From assembly GCF_023746615.1 (NCBI RefSeq), contig NZ_CP082276.1:310001-374000 (forward strand): a stretch of 64,000 nucleotides of DNA, written 5' to 3'. Positions 34,801-42,748 of this stretch are shown one piece after another. Each line of letters opens with the position of its first letter. The stretch's first letter is position 1. A program made the position numbers and the translations under genes. Source of the stretch: Grimontia kaedaensis (lineage in GTDB: Bacteria; Pseudomonadota; Gammaproteobacteria; Enterobacterales; Vibrionaceae). Under the pieces are notes generated by a model. The model worked only from the letters and a program-made list of their open reading frames with translations, searched no databases and was not told the DNA's origin.

Positions 34801-36705
34801 CTACCTATCTATCAGCAAGCGGGATTATTACGTTTTAGCCAAAGCGCGCGCTCTGCTGCGATTCGATGGGTGCTGGCGCAAGATGCTAATACTTTGAGTG
34901 CTTTTCGCCAGCAAGCCAATAATGCGCAACTGCTGAGAGAGCACCTGAATTCAGGCGGTGCTTACCAGCAACTCCAAAAACAGCTGGCGACTGAGCTCGC
35001 AACTGAACAAAGTGATGAAGCCGCAGATTTCTTGGTTAACCTGCTCGGCGAGTCTGATTTAAGTGTTGATGTCAGTCAGGACGCATTGAGTCTGTATGAG
35101 GATTATCTTCAATTCCGCCGCAGTCTGGGTTGGCAAGCCGGAGGTGCTGATATTGAGTCAGCATACTCTGACCACCTCCAGTGGCTTACCGCATACACTC
35201 ATAAAAAGGGCTACGGGCAAGCTTTTGTGGTTGAAGCTGCAACCATTGCCGTTCTGAAAGCCTATTCAGAGTTCAATATCTGCAGTGTCGATTTCTCATT
35301 GGTTGCTGATGTGGAAGGAATACTGGGTGAACATGACCGTATCGAGAAAGGGCAGCTGCGTATCGTGCTGGACGACTTTATCCAGCGTAACGAGCACCAC
35401 CGATGCAAAGTCGTGCCGCAGTTTGAAGCCTATCTCAGCCAACGTACCTTACTGTTGAACTCGGCTAAAGAAGATTTCCGTTTGAGCGAGTTCAAACCTC
35501 GCCCTCTGACGTCATTTGTTCGAAACAAATTGATAAGTGAGAGTTACCTGCCCCTTATTGGCGATAACTTTGCCAAACAGATGGGCACACTGGGCGACAA
35601 GAAACGCACTGACTTGATGGGGATGCTGTTACTTATTTCCCCACCAGGTTACGGTAAAACGACTTTGATCGAATACGTGGCGCACAAACTTGGGCTCGTA
35701 TTCATGAAAATCAATGGTCCATCTATCGGCCATCAGGCAACATCATTAGACCCAGCAGATGCCCCCGATCAGAATGCTGCCCGCGAAATAGAGAAGATAA
35801 ACCTTGCCTTTGAAATGGGCAATAACGTGCTTCTCTACCTCGATGATATTCAGCACACTCATCCTGAATTCCTCCAGAAGTTTATCTCGTTGTGTGATGG
35901 TACACGCCGAATTGAAGGAACGTGGAAAGGCAAAACCAAGACCTATGATATGCGCGGTAAGAAATTTGCCGTGGTGATGGCGGGCAACCCTTACACAGAA
36001 AGCGGTGAATCGTTCCGTATACCCGATATGCTAGCTAACCGTGCAGACATTTATAACCTTGGCGACATGCTGTCTGATCAGAAGCAAGCCTTTGAGTTGA
36101 GTTTCATTGAAAACTCACTCACGTCGAACTCTGTGCTTGCACCGCTGGCAACCCGTGACCTGAACGACTTATATCGCTTCGTGCGAATGGCAGACGGTGA
36201 AAGTATTGCACTCAGTGAGATGAGCCACGCGTATTCTGCGACGGAATCGAACGAAATTATCTCAACTCTTCAGAAGTTAATGGCCGCTCAGCAAACCGTG
36301 CTGAAGGTTAACCAACAGTACATCAAGTCTGCTGCTACGGCTGATCAGTACCGCGTTGAGCCGCCATTCAAGCTGCAAGGATCTTACCGGAACATGAACA
36401 AACTGGCGGAGAAGATTTCGTCGGTAATGACGGACGATGAGTTGTACACCATGTTGCAGGATCACTATCAAGGTGAAGCGCAGACGCTCGCAGCAGGAAC
36501 GGAAGAAAACTTGCTTAAGTTGGCTGAACTGCGCGGTGATATGACGCCTGAACAGAAAGCACGTTGGCAAGAAATCACCGACGGTTATCAGCGTCAGCAA
36601 ATGATGGGCGATTCAGAAGATCGTGCAGGCCAGGTTGTACAGCAACTCGCCATGTTGAACCAACACGTTGCGCGCTTTGGTAGCGACTCCCAAGGAGGGG
36701 AATAA
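31840..36705 (+). CDS. Giant coiled-coil AAA ATPase, DUF3686 'DNA repair ATPase' family
   Basis: 1621 residues. The N-terminal third matches the DUF3686-type region (GGAYEVLKSRLSQQG, QQLLFGYHVQVGMK and a propeller-like stretch through YFFFNPVDGYYVAY). Long coiled coils rich in Gln/Leu/Glu run from about residue 520 to 880. The C-terminal AAA domain carries Walker A PPGYGKTT at 1268-1275 (Lys1273), Walker B YLDD at 1333-1336, a sensor-1-like MAGNPYT near 1382, and a sensor-2-like GSYRNMNK near 1510. The family is labelled a DNA repair ATPase, but I know of no experimental function. It is followed with no gap by the PLD gene (TAA then GTG), so these two are strongly coupled. Confidence 0.88.
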   Translation: MSESTQKAVSEGGAYEVLKSRLSQQGNQLKSLSQSFNQTRQTVFGGQELKLVGKANVQTDAKCIPIDMAQVNQQLLFGYHVQVGMKASPSLDDVFGLYQLHENDGTFRVEPLPIESSFLGDQRFVHEFTELFTYYRDARLSQISRQESVLYIAFQIGSRPEDRKVFRFQLKADAVEYMDSYGHESLESTVQHDFDWVATNRDDHVLGEHPHVSIRDKLFVECVGGDLTIKVEDNTSEGKGIYREEVEDAHQSVADAQIDYAFIGDLIALRVKPNREKHSRYFLYNPLNQSVTRADALGVSAKALPEDHGVLYANGYVLANGERKQFDFPSGHLKFFQKIMSPNGEDILYFFFNPVDGYYVAYTYNLIEKKFEAPMESHGYSLYPDGRFLVFQLSENAEASTIHPLRIWDTPFSTPEHYASVNAQSDVSSPLFNLGNAELVRALSSVLSICQLAQTEEVTQAAYEMLLKQCQSTLDHYTWLGHEYALGIGSAINELMGTADKIIDEFAKVQQLQQHAAQSIEAQQTIVSDLIGKIKLAPKEQANTLLSLLAEVKGQVGAVMALRQQHYIDEARVDELQTQLQEQRESLNLQLLNLLQEEKAYVPFKKQIQSIEEQLETVDKTAEIQKLQGQVDTLRNELQLVTEEVTDIETDDPTQATRILDLTTEVSSMLNTVSAKLRSKSQGLQSEEAQAEFSAQFKLLSQSVSSAMEQATTPDECDNQLAKLVGQLDKLESRFADFDQFLAEIYAKRDEIQSTLDNHKQQLISAQQRRVQNLLQAANVTMASIEKRVERFDDVAGLNSYFATDAMVLKLHQLSQTIRDLGDSVKADSVDSKLKSLQDQSLRSLRDNQDIFEQGGKVLRLGKHRFSVNQQALDLSLVEHHGELSTHISGTDFYQAVEDEKFLELQSFSRLDVTSESDDVYRAEYLAYLILHGAENNQDGLNLEDLYAAQKSNALNERVQKFAAPRYKEGYVKGIHDNDATCILDRVLPIYQQAGLLRFSQSARSAAIRWVLAQDANTLSAFRQQANNAQLLREHLNSGGAYQQLQKQLATELATEQSDEAADFLVNLLGESDLSVDVSQDALSLYEDYLQFRRSLGWQAGGADIESAYSDHLQWLTAYTHKKGYGQAFVVEAATIAVLKAYSEFNICSVDFSLVADVEGILGEHDRIEKGQLRIVLDDFIQRNEHHRCKVVPQFEAYLSQRTLLLNSAKEDFRLSEFKPRPLTSFVRNKLISESYLPLIGDNFAKQMGTLGDKKRTDLMGMLLLISPPGYGKTTLIEYVAHKLGLVFMKINGPSIGHQATSLDPADAPDQNAAREIEKINLAFEMGNNVLLYLDDIQHTHPEFLQKFISLCDGTRRIEGTWKGKTKTYDMRGKKFAVVMAGNPYTESGESFRIPDMLANRADIYNLGDMLSDQKQAFELSFIENSLTSNSVLAPLATRDLNDLYRFVRMADGESIALSEMSHAYSATESNEIISTLQKLMAAQQTVLKVNQQYIKSAATADQYRVEPPFKLQGSYRNMNKLAEKISSVMTDDELYTMLQDHYQGEAQTLAAGTEENLLKLAELRGDMTPEQKARWQEITDGYQRQQMMGDSEDRAGQVVQQLAMLNQHVARFGSDSQGGE

Positions 36706-37410
36706 GTGAACCGACAAAAATGGTCGGCGTGGCTTGAAGCCTCGCTGGAAGATTATCGCCTCGACGACAGCGAGCGCAGAACCTTACAAGCTGAGTTAGC
36801 AGAGTCTGTGCTCAGTGATGAAGACAGATCTTACTTACGCAATCTGAGCTTCAAGCTGGTTCAGAAAGAACTTGCTAATCAGGGAGATGCGGCAGCATTG
36901 GTACGTTGGTTAGAACGCGTTATCAAGGTGCTGGATAATGTAATTAATGCGAATTCAGCACAAACCGCGACAAGCTGGTTTTCACCGGGACGAACCTGTG
37001 CGTCAGGCATCATCGAACAGTTGAAGTTAGCGAGAAAGACCATTGATATCTGCGTATTCACCATTGCGGACAACGACTTAACGAAACATATCCTTGAGGC
37101 GCACAAGCGTGGGGTGGACGTACGCATAGTCACTGACAACGACAAAATGAACGACAAAGGCAGCGATGTGGAGTATCTCGCAGAGCAGGGCGTTGCCGTC
37201 AAAATTGATACGACTCAGTACCATATGCACCATAAGTTTGCGATATTTGATGGGTGCCGTTTGATCAACGGCAGTTTCAACTGGACGCGAAGTGCCTCAA
37301 AATACAATCAGGAAGATATAACACTTACGGATGATCGCAGATTTGTCGCCGCGTTCATTCGACAGTTTGAACAGCTGTGGCAGAAATTCCCCAGCCACAC
37401 GCCGTCATAA
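36706..37410 (+). CDS. Single-HKD phospholipase D-family nuclease/phosphodiesterase
   Basis: 234 residues. A helical N-terminal domain of about 85 residues is followed by a Nuc/MitoPLD-like catalytic domain: the opening FSPGRTCASGIIEQLKLARKTIDICVFTI, then the HKD motif with His175, Lys177 and Asp182 (HHKFAIFD), and the closing NGSFNWTRSA. One HKD motif per chain means an active site forms by dimerisation, as in bacterial Nuc endonuclease. No signal peptide is present, so it acts in the cytoplasm. The start is GTG immediately after the ATPase stop codon, with AAGGAGGGG overlapping the end of that gene. Nuclease versus lipase activity is not decided by sequence, though the relatives favour nucleic acid. 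Confidence 0.87.
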   Translation: MNRQKWSAWLEASLEDYRLDDSERRTLQAELAESVLSDEDRSYLRNLSFKLVQKELANQGDAAALVRWLERVIKVLDNVINANSAQTATSWFSPGRTCASGIIEQLKLARKTIDICVFTIADNDLTKHILEAHKRGVDVRIVTDNDKMNDKGSDVEYLAEQGVAVKIDTTQYHMHHKFAIFDGCRLINGSFNWTRSASKYNQEDITLTDDRRFVAAFIRQFEQLWQKFPSHTPS

Positions 37411-37426
37411 AAGATAGGGAGATCCA

Positions 37427-38491
37427 ATGACTGAATTGACCAATTCCCAAAATCAGCCAGTTGTAATCGAAGTAACACCAGAGGTAATTGAAATTGCCGA
37501 CCGCTTCGACCCGTTTGATACGGTTGCCACCATCACATTTGGTAAAGATGCTTTAGAGAAAATCACAGCGTTTTCCGATGAAGTTCTGGATCAGGTTCGT
37601 GTTCGTGATAGCGGAGAGGCGGGTGACATCCTTCATGCCATGGTGTCTTCCATGGACAGTGCCGAGTTCGATAGCCTTGGGAAAGGCAGTTTCCTATCAA
37701 AGCTTCCGCTCATTGGTGAAATGTTTGATTCGTTTAAGAAGTTTTCCGCTAGCTTTGATTCAGTGAAAAGCCAATTAGAGCAACTCTCTGATCGTCTTGA
37801 AGCGCAGGAAGTTAAGTTGGCGCACGATATCACCCAACTTGATACCTTGTACGACCATAACCTTGATCTCCTGAAAGGGCTAGAGCAATACATTGCTGCT
37901 GGACGCTACAAGCTCAACGAGTTGAATGAAAAGGTATTGCCTGAACTGCTACAACAATCAGAGCAGAGCGGAGATGCGCTCGATGCACAGAAATACCGTG
38001 ATGCATCACAAGCCGTTGCTCGTTTAGAAAAGCGTGTGCACAACTTGGAACTAACGCGCCTAGCAGCCATTCAAACTGCACCTCAAATCCGCCTTTCGCA
38101 GGAAGGCAATAAAATGCTGATGGAAGATATCCAAGATATCGTTCATAACACTTTCCCACTTTGGAAGCGCCAGTTCCTTATTGCTATTTCAAACTATGAG
38201 AAAGAGAAGGCGCTTAAAGTTACACGTGCCGTCAAGGACTACACCAACAAGCAATATGTTCAGAACGCGGAAAAGTTGAAAGTGTTGGAAGAGCAAATCG
38301 CAGAAAACTATCAACGCGGTATTCTGGATTTGGATTCACTCGAAACGGTGAACAAGCTGACAATCGAAACCCTGAACAATACTCTTTCGCGAGTGAAAGA
38401 GGGTAGAGCGCAGCGTGAGCAGGCTCAACAGGTGATTGAGAACGCCGAACTGGAATTGAAAAAAGCGCTGGAACAGACCTTAGAAAGCTAA
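37427..38491 (+). CDS. TelA-family toxic anion resistance protein
   Basis: 354-residue, mostly alpha-helical cytoplasmic protein of the TelA/KlaA (PF05816) family, first named from tellurite resistance. Visible family regions are the early AGDILHAMVSSMDSAEF, the coiled LEAQEVKLAHDITQLDTLYDHNLDLLKGLEQYI, and the C-terminal WKRQFLIAISNYEKEKALKVTRAVKDYTN, followed by a long terminal helix. The biochemical role of the family is unknown. AGGGAG precedes the ATG, 16 bases after the PLD stop codon. A strong terminator follows, closing the module. Confidence 0.92.
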   Translation: MTELTNSQNQPVVIEVTPEVIEIADRFDPFDTVATITFGKDALEKITAFSDEVLDQVRVRDSGEAGDILHAMVSSMDSAEFDSLGKGSFLSKLPLIGEMFDSFKKFSASFDSVKSQLEQLSDRLEAQEVKLAHDITQLDTLYDHNLDLLKGLEQYIAAGRYKLNELNEKVLPELLQQSEQSGDALDAQKYRDASQAVARLEKRVHNLELTRLAAIQTAPQIRLSQEGNKMLMEDIQDIVHNTFPLWKRQFLIAISNYEKEKALKVTRAVKDYTNKQYVQNAEKLKVLEEQIAENYQRGILDLDSLETVNKLTIETLNNTLSRVKEGRAQREQAQQVIENAELELKKALEQTLES

Positions 38492-38532
38492 ACTCCGTTC
38501 ATCAATTACAGTCCAACAGCTGACAGTTCTGC

Positions 38533-38566
38533 TCCCCAAGTGGTTTTGCCTCTTGGGGATTTTTTA
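38533..38566 (+). terminator. Terminator of the flotillin-ATPase-PLD-TelA module
   Basis: CCCCAAG (38534-38540) pairs with CTTGGGG (38552-38558), followed by ATTTTTT. It lies about 40 bases after the TelA stop codon and abuts the convergent Gfo/Idh/MocA gene. Confidence 0.9.
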
Positions 38567-38574
38567 GCATGCCC

Positions 38575-39696
38575 CTAAAAGCTCAGGCCATTATCTTGCA
38601 AGGTCACGACCTGATTCAGCTTTATAGCCTCTTGCGCTGCAAGCCCGATTACCACGGCTTTCAAGCCATCTTCCAATGACACTTCTACATCTTGCTCACC
38701 TAACACGGCACGTTGGAATTTCTGATGTTGATAGAAAGTGGAGCCGTTATGGTCACCAGCTTCGAGAAGCGTAGGATCTACAGGCACTTCCATTTGTTTT
38801 GGTCCCTTTGGATCGCGGGGGCTGGAAATGACTTGGGCGACGGGGGGTTCGCCAAGGGTGTCTGTCGGCCAGAAGCGGCCGGGGCCGGGAACCAGACATT
38901 CCACCTTGCCTTTGTCGCCGACAACACTGATCTCTTCTTGGTAGCGCGAGCCCTCAGCGAACATGCAAAGCTCCAAGCTGGCGCGGGTGCCGTTGTCGAA
39001 TTCTACGGTGACATAAGCATTGTCGAGGATGTCCGGTGCTTCGCCGTTATAAGATTCGTCTTTATGGTTGACGGCTTGACTGCCGGAAGCAAAGACTCGA
39101 ATAGGGTTAGCGTTGGCCATCAGTCTCATCAAATCAAAGAAGTGGCAACATTTCTCTACCAGTGTACCGCCGGTTTTGTGGTTGAAACGGTTCCAATCAT
39201 CCACTTTATGCAGGAAAGGAAAGCGGTGCTCGCGAATTGAAAACAGATGGCGCTGGCCAATCTCGCCTTGTGCCAGCAAATCGAGTAATAAGGTGATAGG
39301 GGGCATGTAGCGATATTCCATCGCAACCCAAATCGGTGCCGGGTGGGATTTGGCGGCTTCAACCAAACGCGCCACATCATCAATCTGCGTACAAATGGGT
39401 TTCTCAATCAAGATCGGCAGTGAGCAGCGGCTCACGATGCCTAGCAATTGCTCGGCATGCTGGAAGTTAGGGGTCGCAATAACGAGGGCATCGATATCGT
39501 TTGCTTCAAGTAATTCATCCAGACCTTCAACCGTGCGGGCGGTTGGCACCAACGCTTGTGTTTTTTCGCGCATTCCTGCGTTAGGTTCGGCAAGCACGGT
39601 GATTTCTACATTCTCTAAAAGTTGAATGTTCCGAATGTGCTCTTGTCCCATCATGCCGCAGCCTAGGATGCCGTAGCGAATTACTTGATCTGTCAT
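38575..39696 (-). CDS. Gfo/Idh/MocA-fold enzyme; possible NAD-dependent sulfoquinovosidase
   Basis: 373 residues. The Rossmann N-terminus is clear (RYGILGCGMMGQEHIRNI), with the EKP motif (LIEKPICT) and the C-terminal dehydrogenase-like half containing EYRYMPP, EHRFPFLHKVDDWNRFN, GGTLVEKCCHFFDLMR and NHKDESYNG. These last motifs resemble, from memory, the NAD-dependent sulfoquinovosidases (SqgA type, family GH188), which use this fold to hydrolyse sulfoquinovosyl glycerol. The neighbours (SmoC-, SmoB- and SmoA-like genes) support that reading. Otherwise call it a sugar dehydrogenase-like protein. It is in one leftward unit with the GntR regulator, 50 bases apart. Confidence 0.85.
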   Translation of the reverse strand: MTDQVIRYGILGCGMMGQEHIRNIQLLENVEITVLAEPNAGMREKTQALVPTARTVEGLDELLEANDIDALVIATPNFQHAEQLLGIVSRCSLPILIEKPICTQIDDVARLVEAAKSHPAPIWVAMEYRYMPPITLLLDLLAQGEIGQRHLFSIREHRFPFLHKVDDWNRFNHKTGGTLVEKCCHFFDLMRLMANANPIRVFASGSQAVNHKDESYNGEAPDILDNAYVTVEFDNGTRASLELCMFAEGSRYQEEISVVGDKGKVECLVPGPGRFWPTDTLGEPPVAQVISSPRDPKGPKQMEVPVDPTLLEAGDHNGSTFYQHQKFQRAVLGEQDVEVSLEDGLKAVVIGLAAQEAIKLNQVVTLQDNGLSF

Positions 39697-39746
39697 TCAG
39701 TCCGTCCCTTACGTTTGTTTGGTAGCCTGAGAGGCTATCGTTTTCG

Positions 39747-40454
39747 TTATGTCCATCGCGCTGCATAGCGCACGTTTACCGGGTCATACCAAGTGAAAGA
39801 AACCTCTTCGATACGATCCCGGTTTGACCAGCTCAAGCGCTCGATATAGCCACATGCAGAGCCAATCTCGGGTTTAAAGTCTTGGTGCTTCCAGTCCGGC
39901 ACGTGATCGACTGTGATGCTGTCCTGCACCTTTGAAATCCAAAAGCCAAGTTTTTCGCGGTAATACACATACAGTGATTCCACGAGATCGTCTGGGGCGA
40001 TATCGTCTTTGTGCTCTCCGCTGATCCAAATCTCTTCCATTGCAGCAGGTTGTTGGTCGAGTTTTCTCAAGCGGCGGAAACGCCATAGTTGCGCGTTTGA
40101 TTCCAGCCCCAACAAAGAAGCTACATAAGTATTGGTGTGTTGCTCCACGCTCAGAAAGTCGGCGTTTGGCAAGCCGCCACCGGATTTCAGTTCTAGGCGG
40201 AAAAAGTGATACACCGCGGAATTATCCGGCGTGTTTTTCACGTAAGTGCCGGAGCCCTGAATCCTTTCCAGCAATCCATTCTGTTCAAGCTCGTTTAATG
40301 CTTTGCGCAGCGTACCGACAGCAACACCCAGCTTTTTTGCCAGTTCCGCTTCAGTAGGCAGCCTCTCTCCCGGCAACCAATAACCTGCCGAGATTTCTCT
40401 GCGCAACAACTCACTTATCTGGATGAACAAGGGTAATCGTGTTGATTCACTCAT
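39747..40454 (-). CDS. GntR-family regulator, HutC subfamily (UTRA domain)
   Basis: 235 residues: an N-terminal GntR winged helix (LLRREISAGYWLPGERLPTEAELAKKLGVAVGTLRKALNELEQNGLLERIQGSGTYV is the continuous motif at about residues 12-68) and a C-terminal UTRA ligand-binding domain (LWRFRRLRKLDQQPAAMEEIWI). HutC-type regulators usually repress a neighbouring catabolic operon until a sugar or acid ligand binds. It is divergent from the monooxygenase-TRAP operon and upstream of the Gfo/Idh/MocA gene, so it is the likely regulator of both. Confidence 0.92.
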   Translation of the reverse strand: MSESTRLPLFIQISELLRREISAGYWLPGERLPTEAELAKKLGVAVGTLRKALNELEQNGLLERIQGSGTYVKNTPDNSAVYHFFRLELKSGGGLPNADFLSVEQHTNTYVASLLGLESNAQLWRFRRLRKLDQQPAAMEEIWISGEHKDDIAPDDLVESLYVYYREKLGFWISKVQDSITVDHVPDWKHQDFKPEIGSACGYIERLSWSNRDRIEEVSFTWYDPVNVRYAARWT

Positions 40455-40474
40455 TTTCTAAAAATCTCAAAAGT

Positions 40475-40602
40475 AATAACCGTCGATATATTAGAAGGTT
40501 ATTGAACTTATTTCTGTTTCCTCGCTCAGAGAGTGAATAAATTCATTCATCATTGATTTACTTTATTCGTAAATCTTATAGCATTTATTAACAATTCATT
40601 CA
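40475..40602. promoter_or_regulatory. Candidate GntR operators in the divergent promoter
   Basis: Two signals are visible. An inverted repeat AATAACC / GGTTATT lies at 40475-40481 and 40497-40503. Two direct copies of AATTCATTCA lie at 40540-40549 and 40593-40602, exactly 53 bases apart (about five helical turns), the first inside a TGAATAAATTCA palindrome. Either could be the regulator's site; this is inference. Confidence 0.4.
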
Positions 40603-40688
40603 CTAATCATTTTCATTTCGATAGGAATGAAAAGCAACAAGAACAATAACGTTGGTTGGCTTTTTACAATAAGAACAGGAGAGTTCAG

Positions 40689-41846
40689 ATGAGTGTCGTG
40701 CCTATCACGAGTGAGGGGTTAGATGCCGCCGAGGTATCTTGGTTTGCGCCGCTATGTAGCGATGATTATCGCTATTTGGGTGTGCCTGATGGTGCGTTGC
40801 GAAGCAGTTGGGAAAATACACGCGACATCGTTTTGACTGCTGAGAAGCAGGGTTTTCGCAACATTCTTTGCCCGTCCTCGTACCAGGTGGGGCAAGACAC
40901 CCTCACGTTTGCTTCAGCAATGGGCCCGCTTACCGAGCGTATCAATTTGCTGGCAGCGATTCGTTGTGGAGAAGTACATCCGGCGATGTTAGCCCGTGCG
41001 GTCGCGACGCTTGATCACATCATGAAAGGGCGTTTGACGTTGAATGTTATCTCCTCTGATTTCCCAGGTGAGAAAGCCGATAGTGCATACCGCTACCGCC
41101 GCTCAAAAGAAGTGGTCGATATTCTTCGCCAAGCCTGGACGCAAGATGAAATCCGCTACGACGGAGAAATCTACAAACTCGACACCTTATCTGCCGATCC
41201 TGTTCGTCCCTATCAGCAAAACGGTGGCCCACTTCTTTACTTCGGTGGCTATTCTCCGGATGCCCTTGAATTGTGTGGTTCAGACTGTGACGTATACCTG
41301 ATGTGGCCAGAAACCGAAGACATGTTGGAATCACGCATGAAAGCGGTGAATGAAGTGGCACAACGTCATGGCCGCACTCTCGACTATGGTCTTCGTGTCC
41401 ACATGATTGTTCGAGATACTGAGGCAGAAGCCCGTGAATATGCTGAGTCTCTGGTATCGAAACTCGACGACGATTTTGGCCAATCGATTCGTGAGCGCGC
41501 GTTGGATTCGAAAAGTCTTGGTGTTGCTTTCCAGTCTAAACAGCGTGAACAGGCAGACCAGTTTGGTTTTACTGAACCGAATCTTTGGACTGGTGTTGGC
41601 CGCGCCCGCTCTGGTTGCGGCGCAGCATTGGTAGGCAGTGTCGACCAGGTGCTGACCAAGATTGAACGCTACAAGAAAATGGGTATCCGCTCCTTTATCT
41701 TCTCTGGCTACCCGCACAAATCTGAATGTGAAATTGTCGGCCAGAAAATTCTGCCCGAGCTAAAAACCTGCTCAATGCCTGAAGAATACGGACGTGTTCC
41801 GGCGACCACCCCTTTGACTCCACTTGGCGCAGGAGAGCGCAAATAA
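40689..41846 (+). CDS. LLM-class flavin monooxygenase, SmoC-like (sulfonate/sulfoquinovose desulfonation)
   Basis: 385-residue FMNH2-dependent monooxygenase of the luciferase-like family. Family features include SSWENTRDIVLTAEKQGF, GRLTLNVISSD, SAYRYRRSKE and the C-terminal GVGRARSGCGAALVGSVDQVL. The N-terminal EVSWFAPLCSDDYRYLGVPD resembles sulfoquinovose monooxygenase (SmoC) as I recall it, rather than SsuD. Such enzymes cleave the C-S bond to give 6-oxo-glucose and sulfite, using FMNH2 from a partner reductase, encoded two genes downstream here. ATG 40689 has AGGAGAG five bases upstream. It overlaps the aldo/keto reductase gene by one base. Confidence 0.9.
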   Translation: MSVVPITSEGLDAAEVSWFAPLCSDDYRYLGVPDGALRSSWENTRDIVLTAEKQGFRNILCPSSYQVGQDTLTFASAMGPLTERINLLAAIRCGEVHPAMLARAVATLDHIMKGRLTLNVISSDFPGEKADSAYRYRRSKEVVDILRQAWTQDEIRYDGEIYKLDTLSADPVRPYQQNGGPLLYFGGYSPDALELCGSDCDVYLMWPETEDMLESRMKAVNEVAQRHGRTLDYGLRVHMIVRDTEAEAREYAESLVSKLDDDFGQSIRERALDSKSLGVAFQSKQREQADQFGFTEPNLWTGVGRARSGCGAALVGSVDQVLTKIERYKKMGIRSFIFSGYPHKSECEIVGQKILPELKTCSMPEEYGRVPATTPLTPLGAGERK

Positions 41847-42748
41847 TGAAATACACAGAACTGCATCCATCACTGTCAGCATTCAGCCGCTTAGTTTATG
41901 GCGTTTGGCGTTTGTCCGATGATGAGAACACCTCTGAGGCGCATGTTCGTGCGAAAGTCGATGCGTGTCTGGAGCAAGGGATCACCACCTTTGATCATGC
42001 TGACATCTATGGTGACTACTCCTGTGAAGAGGTGTTTGGTCAGGTGCTCGAAGCGACCCCTTCACTTCGTGACCAGATTCAGTTGGTGTCGAAATGCGAC
42101 ATCATGCTGCTGTCAGAAAAATACCCGAACCGCCGTGTTAAATACTACGACACCTCAGAAGCGCATATCCGTCAGTCAGTTACCAACTCTTTGCAGAACC
42201 TGAAAACTGACCACCTTGACTTACTGCTGATACACCGCCCGGATCCGTTTATGGATCATAGTGAAACAGGGAATGCGCTGGATTCACTGATAGATGAAGG
42301 CTTGGTCAAAGCTGTTGGCGTGTCCAATTTCAAATCGTGGGATTGGGAATTGCTGCAATCTGGTATGCGTCATCCATTAGTGACTAACCAGATTGAAATG
42401 AGCCTGATGACCCGGGATTCCTTTACCGACGGCACAGTAGCATTCATGCAAAAAGGCGGCATAAAGCCTATGGCATGGTCGCCACTGGCCGGTGGCGAGC
42501 TGTTTGGTAACAGCGAGGCGGCTCAGCGCGTGAAACCTTTGTTGCATCGTGAGGCAGAGAAGTTCGATGTTGGTATTGATGCTGTCGCGATTGCTTGGCT
42601 ACTCGCACACCCTGCGGGCATTTTGCCTGTGTTGGGGACCAACAATCTTGAACGTATCCGCGGCATAAGCGACGCTCTGAAAGTCTCGATAGATAGAGAA
42701 ACCTGGTTTGAACTTTGGATGGCAGCAGCAGGGGAGGAAGTAGCATGA
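41846..42748 (+). CDS. Aldo/keto reductase, YdhF-like (SmoB-like role proposed)
   Basis: 300-residue (beta/alpha)8 NAD(P)H-dependent oxidoreductase. The catalytic set is visible: Asp and Tyr in TTFDHADIYGDYSCEEVFG, Lys in LVSKCDIML and His in LLLIHRPDPF. The cofactor-end segment (LPVLGTNNLERIRG) is near the C-terminus. In the sulfo-SMO pathway an AKR (SmoB) reduces the 6-oxo-glucose made by the monooxygenase to glucose, and this gene sits exactly between monooxygenase and flavin reductase. It overlaps both neighbours, by one and four bases, so the three are translationally coupled. Confidence 0.9.
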   Translation: MKYTELHPSLSAFSRLVYGVWRLSDDENTSEAHVRAKVDACLEQGITTFDHADIYGDYSCEEVFGQVLEATPSLRDQIQLVSKCDIMLLSEKYPNRRVKYYDTSEAHIRQSVTNSLQNLKTDHLDLLLIHRPDPFMDHSETGNALDSLIDEGLVKAVGVSNFKSWDWELLQSGMRHPLVTNQIEMSLMTRDSFTDGTVAFMQKGGIKPMAWSPLAGGELFGNSEAAQRVKPLLHREAEKFDVGIDAVAIAWLLAHPAGILPVLGTNNLERIRGISDALKVSIDRETWFELWMAAAGEEVA

